A stretch of DNA of 40,124 nt from Chitinophaga pinensis (lineage in GTDB: Bacteria; Bacteroidota; Bacteroidia; Chitinophagales; UBA10324): the NCBI GenBank assembly GCA_945892775.1, contig CAMDDP010000025.1, positions 1 through 40,124 of the forward strand. The letters are read 5' to 3'. Shown here in pieces: positions 7,905-15,488 of the stretch. Positions within the stretch are counted from its first letter, which is position 1. The number at the start of each line of letters is the position of its first letter. The notes below the pieces were generated by a model. That model was not told the DNA's origin and made no database searches. It worked only from the letters and a program-made list of their open reading frames with translations. The position numbers and the translations under genes are program-made.

Positions 7905-8429
7905 ATGTCCATCCAAAGATCTTTCAATTTAAAAAAATGGATTGATGACAACCGCCACCTTCTAAAACCCCCTGTTGGAAACAAGGTGGTTTACAAAGAT
8001 GCCAACTTCATTATTATGGTTGTTGGGGGGCCCAATTCACGAAAAGATTACCATTTTAATGAGGGTGAGGAGTTTTATTACCAACTTGAAGGAAACATAG
8101 TTGTGGGCATACAAGAAGACGGGAAAGCAGTTGACATACCGATTAACGAAGGTGACATTTTTATGTTACCCCCACGCACACCACATCAACCACGCCGTGG
8201 TCCTAATACGATTGGGTTAGTAATTGAACATAAAAAACTCAATCACGAAAAGGATGGTTTAAATTGGTTTTGTGAAAAGTGCAACAATAAACTTTACGAA
8301 GAATATTTTGAATTAAAAGATATTGAAAAAGATTTTGGCGGAGTATTCGAAAAATTTTATGGGAGTATTGATTTGCGCACCTGTAAAAAGTGCGATCATG
8401 TAATGGAGCCCCCAAAGAGGTTGACTTAG
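7905..8429 (+). CDS. nbaC: 3-hydroxyanthranilate 3,4-dioxygenase
   Basis: Opens the ring of 3-hydroxyanthranilate to 2-amino-3-carboxymuconic semialdehyde, the branch point to quinolinate/NAD or to complete degradation. The 174-residue cupin matches the bacterial enzyme length. Iron ligands are visible as H50, E56 and H94 (DYHFNEGEEF; PPRTPHQP), and R46 and R98 fit the substrate-binding arginines. The C-terminal rubredoxin-like site of the bacterial form is present: C123/C126 and C160/C163. The ATG at 7905 gives this canonical protein. Divergent from the SDR-ALDH-deaminase run. The decarboxylase (ACMSD), kynureninase and kynurenine monooxygenase are not in this window. Confidence 0.95.
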   Translation: MSIQRSFNLKKWIDDNRHLLKPPVGNKVVYKDANFIIMVVGGPNSRKDYHFNEGEEFYYQLEGNIVVGIQEDGKAVDIPINEGDIFMLPPRTPHQPRRGPNTIGLVIEHKKLNHEKDGLNWFCEKCNNKLYEEYFELKDIEKDFGGVFEKFYGSIDLRTCKKCDHVMEPPKRLT

Positions 8430-8516
8430 CTTACAAACTCCTAATTCAATAAAATAATTTAATCGACATGCAACGAACAATAATTTTTCGCTGTCTATTG
8501 TTAAGAAATTCGTAAA

Positions 8517-9134
8517 GTGTATTTTATAAAAACCCCTATTTTACTAAAATCATTGTTTCCAAAGCAAGTTTGGAATATTCCTGTTGCTGAAAAATCTGCT
8601 TTTCTCACTTTTGACGATGGCCCAACACCGGGTGTAACTGAATGGGTTTTAGATACTTTAAAAAAATATGACGCAAAAGCCACCTTCTTCTTAGTTGGGA
8701 AAAATGCATTAAATCATCCTGAATTAGTTGAAAGGATGGTAGCCGAAGGTCATTCAATTGGTAATCATACTTTCACCCATTTGAATGGTTGGAGAACTAC
8801 TTTACCTTCTTACACCAAGAATGCCTTGAAGTGTGGTGAAGCTGTACCGAGTAATTTATTTAGGCCCCCTTATGGTCGCATCACAGGAGCGCAGGCTCGC
8901 CGCCTAGGTAAGCGTTTTCGAATAATTATGTGGGATGTTTTGAGTGGAGATTTTGACCCCTCATTACCCAAAGAAAAGGTAGTTAAAAATGTATTAAACA
9001 ATACCGAACCAGGCTCAATCATTGTATTTCACGATAGCGTGAAAGCTGAACCACGATTAAAATATGCATTGCCTCGCGTGCTAACTTTTCTAAAAGATGA
9101 AGGATACAACTTCAATCCTATTGAAATGAAATAA
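8517..9134 (+). CDS. NodB-type polysaccharide deacetylase
   Basis: A metal-dependent carbohydrate esterase family 4 protein of 205 residues that removes acetyl groups from N-acetylated sugars. Motif 1 is TFDDGPTP (D33, D34), motif 2 is GNHTFTH (H84, H88), motif 3 is RPPYGR (116-121), and later SGDFD and IVFHDS (H172) complete the site. The start is a GTG at 8517. It yields MYFIKTPILLKSLFPKQVWN, the N-terminus usual for Bacteroidota members of this group, so the rare start is credible. No signal peptide is evident. The substrate could be peptidoglycan or a surface glycan. Only 2 bp separate its stop from the convergent M64 gene's stop. Confidence 0.92.
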   Translation: MYFIKTPILLKSLFPKQVWNIPVAEKSAFLTFDDGPTPGVTEWVLDTLKKYDAKATFFLVGKNALNHPELVERMVAEGHSIGNHTFTHLNGWRTTLPSYTKNALKCGEAVPSNLFRPPYGRITGAQARRLGKRFRIIMWDVLSGDFDPSLPKEKVVKNVLNNTEPGSIIVFHDSVKAEPRLKYALPRVLTFLKDEGYNFNPIEMK

Positions 9135-9136
9135 TT

Positions 9137-12007
9137 CTACTGTTTAATTATTTTTTTGATTTGGGTTCCTTCTGCCGCTTGTATTTGAAGTAAATAAGTT
9201 CCAGCCGCGTATTGTGACAAATTAAATTCAGTTTTAATTTCATCAGACCCCGCAAATGTTTTTCGAAAAAGCTCCTTCCCCATTACATCACTAATAATAA
9301 AATTTGTTTTCCCATTAGTAACACTATTAGTACTCACTACAATTTTATCGCTTGTTGGGTTTGGATAAATTTTCCACATAGAAGAAATCATATTTTCACT
9401 GCTCTCCAATTTGGCAACTATTGATGTTGTAAAATATTGACTTGTAGTAAACGAGGAAAAATCAATACCCATAGAGTCACAAACACTCTTTATTCGCCAT
9501 TGATAGTTAGTATTTGGTAAAAGATTATTTAAAGTAAATTGATTTGAACCAGGTGTAACATTTATCTGACTCCAGGTTCCCCCTAAAATGGCATATCGAA
9601 TTTTGTAATTATATGGATTTCCTGTACCTGTCCAGTTTACAGTTGCTGAATTTGAAGAAATATTTGCAACACTCATACCTGATGGAACTGAACAGGTATT
9701 TGTTGTGGTGAAATAATAACAAGAAGAATATCCTGATGAATCTGTTTTACCGCTGTTGCAATAATTCATCAGTTGCACTTCATAAGTTTTTCCCGACTGC
9801 AAGTTTCCGAATGTTTTTGAAACAATTGCTCCATCAAGTTCAACATATTTCCAAATGGTTTCAGTTGTTGCTTTTCTTCTGAGTTTAATAAAAGAAGCGC
9901 ACGAATTAAAATTCCAATTGATGGTTGCAGACGAAGAATTGATGTTGCCAATCACTATTCCAGTAATACCATTGCACGAAGGAGCAGCAACAGCTGATGT
10001 TTTTATCGCTGAGCATCCAAGTGAATTTGTAACAGAAACGGAATAATTTCCGGATACAATGTTTTGTAAATCTTCAATTGTATTTCCATTTGACCAGAGG
10101 TAAGACAATGTTTGGCCTGATGGTGTTACAGTTAAATTAATTAATCCATCGCTAGATGATGGACAAGAAGTAGCTGTTGAAGTTGCAGAAATTACAGGAG
10201 TTGTTTTTACTGTCAGGATTTTTGTTGCAGAAGAAACACATCCATTGTTGCTTCCTGTTATGGTATAAGTGGTATTTGTGTTTGGAGAAGCCGTAACACT
10301 TGTTCCGGTTGAAGAACTCAGGGTTGCCGAAGGTGACCATGAATAGGTAATTGCACCGCTTGCAGTTAATACTGTATTGGTTCCTTTACAAATTGAAGTT
10401 GCTCCGCTAACACTTACAACCGCTACAGAATTAACAAACACAAAAACAGTTTGACTTTCTGTACACCCGTTTGTATTTCCTAATACGGTATAAGCTTGAT
10501 TTGAAGCCGGTGAAGCAATTACGCTTGCGCCAACAGTTGCGCTTAACCCTATCGATGGAGACCATGAATAAGTTGTAGCACCGCTTGCAATTAAATTGGC
10601 AGATGCCCCTGCACATATAGTAGCGTTTGCAGAAACTGTAACATTTGGTTGTGCATTAACCGTAATAGGTTGTGTTGCTGATGATCCGTTGTATGTATAG
10701 GTTATTGAATGAATTCCGGCTCCGGCTTGTAAAGGATAAAAATATCCGCTAGTTACTCCAGGGCCACTATAAATTCCACCTGTTGGATTTCCTCCTGTCA
10801 ATAAAAATCCTGTCGTGTTTGAACAGGTAGGGTTAAACGGATTGAGCGTAACTGTTGTACCAGTTTTTGTTATAGTCCAGACAGCTGTGTATTGTGCCAT
10901 TTGCTTTTTCGACAAACTGCTTGTGTCACTAACAGTTAAAATAAGTGTATGTGTTCCGGTTGAAAGAGTAGTTCCGTCAACAGTATAAGAAGTCGTATTT
11001 ATTCCTCCGATATTATTATCCATTTTCCATGTTATAAACAATGAATTTGGTATGGGTACAACTACGCTTGTACTAAAAGTTTGCGATTGCCCATTTGATA
11101 AAGTTAGTGTTGAGCTTAAAGGCGAAGTCGATTCAATCAAATTAATTCCATTAGAAATGCAATAAACAATTTCCTGTGAACACACTTCGCAAAATGGGTT
11201 GTTTAATTGATTCATCTTGCAATTGCACTTTGGTCGGTACCATGTAGTGTTACAATAATTTGCTCCCTGATATAATCCGATTGAAGAACAATTTGTACCT
11301 GCTGGGGTTGGAATAGCAATTCCATTCGGAAACCAATTTTTCCATTTAACTAAAGTTGAATTTGTTTCTTGGGTACAGTTAGGCTTTTCAGTTCCACTAC
11401 AGTATGATCCTCCATATTCGTCGCCAAGAGCTGCAAATGAATGCCCCAATTCGTGAATCATTATTTCTGAACTGTTAGATTCAACAGAGCAGGTAGGATA
11501 GGTACCGCCTGAACCTCCATAGTATGGTGAGTTAACTACAATTAATGCTTTATCATAAAACGGAGCGTACGATTGAAGTATACTATTGATATTGGTTGTA
11601 TTTGTGCAATACAATAAACGATGAGTCCCTCCATAATCGAATTGAGCTCCGAGTGTTGTATTAACAGTAGCATCCGGTACTATAGGATTTGCAGAATTAC
11701 AATCGCCAGCAGTGTGTGCATGATCGCAACCGCTTTCAACCGAAACAACTTTAATAGCATACACATTAAAAAAATTTGTGTAGCGATTAAAAGGTGGTGT
11801 GATAAATAATTTATTGACTATTGTATTTACATCAGAAATAAATTGTGATTGTTGAGTTGATGTATAGCCATCGCCCATAAACACAAGATTTATTCTGTTG
11901 TTTTTACTTCCACTATTTAACAGCGTATCAACCCCAACAACAATCTGTGCTGTAGTGTTTTGTAAAAAACACACTAGAATCATTAAACTAAACCACCAAT
12001 ACTTCAT
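9137..12007 (-). CDS. Secreted M64-family (IgA-peptidase-like) metallopeptidase with Ig-like, FN3 and T9SS sorting domains
   Basis: A 956-residue secreted zinc peptidase. Order of parts: signal peptide (1-20, ending NTTAQ); catalytic domain with LVFMGDGYTS (42-51) and the zinc site MIHELGHSFAALGDEYGG (H185, E186, H189; D196 is a candidate further ligand); a cysteine-rich stretch (about 240-285); Ig/PKD-like region (about 300-450); two tandem repeats of about 75 residues (about 453-527 and 528-602), each containing TYSWSPS; a SprB-like repeat (603-678); two fibronectin type III domains (about 679-767 and 773-862); and a type A T9SS sorting domain (about 876-956, KIYPNPTSDKI to IIKQ). It should be exported through T9SS and be cell-bound or released. 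It follows a small secreted protein by 15 bp. The natural substrate is unknown. Confidence 0.92.
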   Translation of the reverse strand: MKYWWFSLMILVCFLQNTTAQIVVGVDTLLNSGSKNNRINLVFMGDGYTSTQQSQFISDVNTIVNKLFITPPFNRYTNFFNVYAIKVVSVESGCDHAHTAGDCNSANPIVPDATVNTTLGAQFDYGGTHRLLYCTNTTNINSILQSYAPFYDKALIVVNSPYYGGSGGTYPTCSVESNSSEIMIHELGHSFAALGDEYGGSYCSGTEKPNCTQETNSTLVKWKNWFPNGIAIPTPAGTNCSSIGLYQGANYCNTTWYRPKCNCKMNQLNNPFCEVCSQEIVYCISNGINLIESTSPLSSTLTLSNGQSQTFSTSVVVPIPNSLFITWKMDNNIGGINTTSYTVDGTTLSTGTHTLILTVSDTSSLSKKQMAQYTAVWTITKTGTTVTLNPFNPTCSNTTGFLLTGGNPTGGIYSGPGVTSGYFYPLQAGAGIHSITYTYNGSSATQPITVNAQPNVTVSANATICAGASANLIASGATTYSWSPSIGLSATVGASVIASPASNQAYTVLGNTNGCTESQTVFVFVNSVAVVSVSGATSICKGTNTVLTASGAITYSWSPSATLSSSTGTSVTASPNTNTTYTITGSNNGCVSSATKILTVKTTPVISATSTATSCPSSSDGLINLTVTPSGQTLSYLWSNGNTIEDLQNIVSGNYSVSVTNSLGCSAIKTSAVAAPSCNGITGIVIGNINSSSATINWNFNSCASFIKLRRKATTETIWKYVELDGAIVSKTFGNLQSGKTYEVQLMNYCNSGKTDSSGYSSCYYFTTTNTCSVPSGMSVANISSNSATVNWTGTGNPYNYKIRYAILGGTWSQINVTPGSNQFTLNNLLPNTNYQWRIKSVCDSMGIDFSSFTTSQYFTTSIVAKLESSENMISSMWKIYPNPTSDKIVVSTNSVTNGKTNFIISDVMGKELFRKTFAGSDEIKTEFNLSQYAAGTYLLQIQAAEGTQIKKIIKQ

Positions 12008-12022
12008 TTTTAAAAAATTTTA

Positions 12023-12502
12023 TTATCGTAATACAAATGATGCTAAAAAAATAAGATTTCTATGGTCTTTCACTTGATAGACCTCCACAAGCTGGGCGCC
12101 AACATTATAAGGCAATCGAACATTAAAGTCAGCTTCTTGCTTTACAATTTCCGCAGATTCGATATGGCCATCTTGAGCAGGAATTTCTAAATGTTCAGAT
12201 AGCGGCGATGAAATATTTTGTTGCGAAATAATTTCACCCGCTGAATTCTTCAATAAAACAAGCACGCCATTTGTGCTAGTTTGTTTAAACGATACAAACT
12301 CCTTTGTTCGATAAGGCAATACTTCAAAATTCTTAAATTCCACTTTATTTTTCCCATTAGAAATCTCTTTTATATGAAAATTCATTAAAATAGATTTTTC
12401 ACCCTTAACAGTTAAGTTATTTAATCCTTGAGCAAAAATTTCTTCATTAAAAAAACAAAAAACAAGAAAGGAGAGTGCTGCAAATCTTAAAATATACGAC
12501 AT
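12023..12502 (-). CDS. Small secreted protein upstream of the M64 peptidase, function unknown
   Basis: A 159-residue protein with a clear N-terminal signal sequence (about 1-25, ending EIFAQ) and a beta-rich remainder without cysteines. I cannot place it firmly in a family. Segments such as VLLKNSAGEIISQQNISSPL and ADFNVRLPYNVGAQLVEVYQ look like one immunoglobulin-like sandwich. They faintly recall the N-terminal accessory domain (Peptidase_M64_N) that precedes the catalytic domain in many Bacteroidales M64 proteins. The peptidase 15 bp downstream lacks such a domain, so a split two-gene version is a reasonable inference. No T9SS tail is present. It is first in the two-gene unit. Confidence 0.75.
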   Translation of the reverse strand: MSYILRFAALSFLVFCFFNEEIFAQGLNNLTVKGEKSILMNFHIKEISNGKNKVEFKNFEVLPYRTKEFVSFKQTSTNGVLVLLKNSAGEIISQQNISSPLSEHLEIPAQDGHIESAEIVKQEADFNVRLPYNVGAQLVEVYQVKDHRNLIFLASFVLR

Positions 12503-12620
12503 TATTTGTTAATTTTAACCCCTTACGCATCAATATCGTGTAGGTTACAAAAAAGAAGACATCTAAAGGCGTTTATAATAAATAGCCCTGACAAAATTGA
12601 TCAATCCATAAAATTATATT

Positions 12621-13382
12621 ATGAATAAGAAATCTGTCATTACAGACTTTAAATTAAATAGGGAAAGCTACTTTCTTGAGGGGCCTCATTCTCGTATTAA
12701 AGATTTTGGATTTACGCTTGAAATAATGTTTGAGTTTATTAAGGGGTTCAGAACACTTCACTTTGCAGGCCCGTGCGTAGTTGTATTTGGTTCAGCAAGA
12801 TTTGATTCTAATCATGCAGTATATAAAAAGGCGGTAGAAATGGGCGCTGCTATTTCGGAACTTGGTTTTGGGGTAATGACAGGTGGCGGACCCGGAGCAA
12901 TGGAGGGAGCTAATAAAGGGGCAATTGAAGCGGGTGGTGTTTCTATTGGCTGCAGTATTCAGCTGGCATTTGAGCAAAAAGAAAATCCATACTTAACACG
13001 AGAAGTATCCTTTAAGCATTTCTTTGTACGGAAAGTTTTAATGTTTAAATATTCTTACGCCTTTGTGGCAATGCCTGGTGGGCTCGGGACCTTAGATGAA
13101 TTATTTGAAGCCCTTACACTAATTCAAACGGGAAAAATAAAGGGATTTCCAGTTATCCTATTCGGAAAAGAATATTGGGATAATTTATTAAAACAACTGC
13201 AAACAATGGAGGATTCTAAAACCATTGATTCAAAAGATCTAGAATTATTCTTAGTGACTGATGATATTCAGGAAGCCGTGTCGCATATAAAAAAATTTGC
13301 CACTGACAAACCCTGGCTTATGAGAAAAAAAATTCCTCGGCCATTAAAGTTTTTAGGAGACAAAATTTTTTTCTGGCGATAA
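12621..13382 (+). CDS. LOG-family (TIGR00730) nucleotide-monophosphate phosphoribohydrolase-like protein
   Basis: A 253-residue protein of the lysine-decarboxylase-like/LOG family. The two signatures are GGGPGAMEGANKGA (88-101) and PGGLGTLDE (152-160), and R137 and K138 also fit the active site. Members with these motifs hydrolyse cytokinin nucleotides or purine nucleoside monophosphates. The older label lysine decarboxylase is misleading. The extra N-terminus of about 45 residues (ESYFLEGPHSRIKDFGFTLE) is typical of the longer bacterial form. Monocistronic by position, convergent with the MBL-fold gene 17 bp away. Substrate unknown. Confidence 0.9.
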   Translation: MNKKSVITDFKLNRESYFLEGPHSRIKDFGFTLEIMFEFIKGFRTLHFAGPCVVVFGSARFDSNHAVYKKAVEMGAAISELGFGVMTGGGPGAMEGANKGAIEAGGVSIGCSIQLAFEQKENPYLTREVSFKHFFVRKVLMFKYSYAFVAMPGGLGTLDELFEALTLIQTGKIKGFPVILFGKEYWDNLLKQLQTMEDSKTIDSKDLELFLVTDDIQEAVSHIKKFATDKPWLMRKKIPRPLKFLGDKIFFWR

Positions 13383-13399
13383 TATAAGCGACTCAAAAA

Positions 13400-14176
13400 T
13401 TAAATCGCTGTTAATTCAAATCTGCCATCTTCCATCAATTTTACTTTTGATATTGGGCTTACTGAAGAATGAAAAAACAAACAGGTATAATTTTCTTCAG
13501 CACATTTTTTTCCATATTGAATTCTTAAAGCTGCAGAATCTTTTCCGTTAAAATCATACTTTGCCATGAACCTGCGAATGAGCTGGATACCCTGTGGCAA
13601 CACATCTCCTCCATAAAAATATTTTTTATTTTCTGAATTAAACCAGAATACCTGATGATTTTTTGTATGTCCTCCTGAAATTTCGCAAAAGATGTTTTTA
13701 CTGAATGGGGTATTTCCTAACAACTCCCTTTTATTCTTATAACTTTTCAGAAAAAGCAATTTGTTCTCTTCATATGATTTTGATGGAAGTTTTGAAATAG
13801 CATCATTCATTTCTTCTACTTGAAAAACGTATTCGGCATTCGGAAACATAGGTTTCAACTCTCCATTCTCTTCGTAAGCAATTCCGCCAATGTGATCTTT
13901 GTGGAGATGGCTAAGCAACACATAATTAATATCGGTAGAATTATACCCGAGCAGCGACAGGTTTTTTAGAATTTGAAATTCTCCCTCTACATTTTTTAAT
14001 CCTAAGCCAGGATCAATAATTATTAGCCCTTCTTCTGAAACAATAAAGAACGGACAAATTTCTACCAATAATGACCCGGGCCGGTCTTTTACCGAATCGA
14101 TTTCAGAATTAAATGGAATAAAAATTTTTGATTGATTAACTGTGTAAGTTCCTTCTGATAAAGAAAAGCATTTCAT
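13400..14176 (-). CDS. MBL-fold metallo-hydrolase
   Basis: A 258-residue metallo-beta-lactamase-fold hydrolase. The metal motif HxHxDH is present as SHLHKDHIGGI (H90, H92, D94, H95), with later ligands likely in SGGHTKNHQV and YGGDVLPQG. The sequence around IIIDPGLGLKN fits the first strands. No signal peptide is seen, so it is probably cytoplasmic. The substrate cannot be told from sequence; lactone, thioester or phosphoester hydrolysis all occur in this fold. It lies 14 bp after rodA and is probably the last gene of the rod-shape transcript, although its role need not be in wall synthesis. Confidence 0.85.
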   Translation of the reverse strand: MKCFSLSEGTYTVNQSKIFIPFNSEIDSVKDRPGSLLVEICPFFIVSEEGLIIIDPGLGLKNVEGEFQILKNLSLLGYNSTDINYVLLSHLHKDHIGGIAYEENGELKPMFPNAEYVFQVEEMNDAISKLPSKSYEENKLLFLKSYKNKRELLGNTPFSKNIFCEISGGHTKNHQVFWFNSENKKYFYGGDVLPQGIQLIRRFMAKYDFNGKDSAALRIQYGKKCAEENYTCLFFHSSVSPISKVKLMEDGRFELTAI

Positions 14177-14190
14177 ATTTAATAAATTAT

Positions 14191-15450
14191 TTAACGAAGT
14201 ACAGCCAGTCTATCCGCATCCAATTTTATTAAAATAAAAAGCAGAATTGTAAACGACCACAACGACGAACCTCCGTAGCTTATGAACGGAAGCGGAATGC
14301 CGATAACAGGTGCAAGTCCTATAGTCATTCCAATATTAATTAGAAAATGAAAAAATAAAATAGATGCGACACCATAAGCATAGATGCGGGAGAATTTTGA
14401 CCGCTGCCGTTCAGCGAGTGATAATATTCTGATTAATAAAAATAAAAAAAGTGAAACAAAAAGAGTAGTACCCAAGAATCCGTATTCCTCACCTATTGTA
14501 CAAAAAATAAAATCGGTGTGTTGCTCAGGGACAAAATTGTACTTTGTGAGAGTGCCGTGTAGAGGGCCCTTACCCAAAAAGCCTCCTGAGCCAATAGCAA
14601 TTTTGGATTGTCGAACATTGTAATCCGCGTCTTTAACATTTACTTCCTGTCCGAGTAAAACTTTTATACGTTCCTGTTGATGCGATCTTAAAACATGATT
14701 AAAAACATAATTAGTAGTAGTTACATATAATGACGCGCAAATAAATAATCCCGCAATTACAAAGTACGCGACTTTTGTTCTTTTAATAAAGTATAGTGAA
14801 GCGCCAGCCATAATAAATAAAATGGCGATGAGAGTAAATTTATCAATCAATAAAGAGAAAACTGAAAGTGTAAGCACACCTAGACCCAGTGCTAGAAATT
14901 CACCGGGTAAGCCAAACCGATATAGCACCAAAAAGAAAGAAAGAAAAACCAAGGTGGAGCCCGTATCGCCTTGCAACTGTATTAACAATGCAGGGAAAAA
15001 TATTAATGCAAGCGAAACCATTTTGGTCTTATTGCTTTTTAGATTGTTATTTTGATTGCCTAAGTATTTTGCAAGTACAAGCGCAACTGAAAATTTTGCA
15101 AACTCTGAAGGTTGCAACTGAAAACTTCCGATTTCAAACCAGTTTTTATTTCCATTTACCTCGTGGCCGAAAAAGAAAACTCCAATTACCATAATTAATA
15201 CCGCCGCATAAATAAAATATGCGAATGTTGTATAAATTTTATTATCCGTTACAAGAATAAAACTTGCGATAATTATCGAAGTACAAACCCAGATTAACTG
15301 CCTGATATAAAGTTGCCGGGTATCAAAAAAAGGCCGTGAATCATCGTGACTTGAAGCATATACAACCAACAATCCAATGGAGACAAACACACCATACAAA
15401 AGTATAATGACCCAGTCAAGGTTGTTGTTGGTTTTTCGTTTATCAATCAC
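14191..15450 (-). CDS. rodA: RodA, SEDS-family peptidoglycan glycosyltransferase
   Basis: Polymerises glycan strands of the elongasome together with PBP2. The 419-residue protein has about ten membrane helices and the SEDS signatures: FEIGSFQLQPSEFAKFSVALVLAKYL and the C-terminal GLAPVIGIPLPFISYGGSS. The loop NVRQSKIAIGSGGFLGKGPLHGTLT before PEQHTDFIF is also characteristic. Directly downstream of the PBP2 gene (38 bp), which supports rodA over ftsW. Start at ATG 15450. Confidence 0.95.
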   Translation of the reverse strand: MIDKRKTNNNLDWVIILLYGVFVSIGLLVVYASSHDDSRPFFDTRQLYIRQLIWVCTSIIIASFILVTDNKIYTTFAYFIYAAVLIMVIGVFFFGHEVNGNKNWFEIGSFQLQPSEFAKFSVALVLAKYLGNQNNNLKSNKTKMVSLALIFFPALLIQLQGDTGSTLVFLSFFLVLYRFGLPGEFLALGLGVLTLSVFSLLIDKFTLIAILFIMAGASLYFIKRTKVAYFVIAGLFICASLYVTTTNYVFNHVLRSHQQERIKVLLGQEVNVKDADYNVRQSKIAIGSGGFLGKGPLHGTLTKYNFVPEQHTDFIFCTIGEEYGFLGTTLFVSLFLFLLIRILSLAERQRSKFSRIYAYGVASILFFHFLINIGMTIGLAPVIGIPLPFISYGGSSLWSFTILLFILIKLDADRLAVLR

Positions 15451-15488
15451 TTTTTATAAGTTGAAATATTTTAAGGGTTTTAAATTTT

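Noticed and set aside
10197-10655. Repeated DNA inside the M64 gene as a mobile element or CRISPR-like array
   Set aside because: The repeats keep the reading frame and encode protein domains; there are no evenly spaced short repeats or transposase.
12621-13382. Lysine decarboxylase
   Set aside because: The PGGxGTxxE motif defines the LOG phosphoribohydrolase family; no pyridoxal-phosphate lysine site is present.
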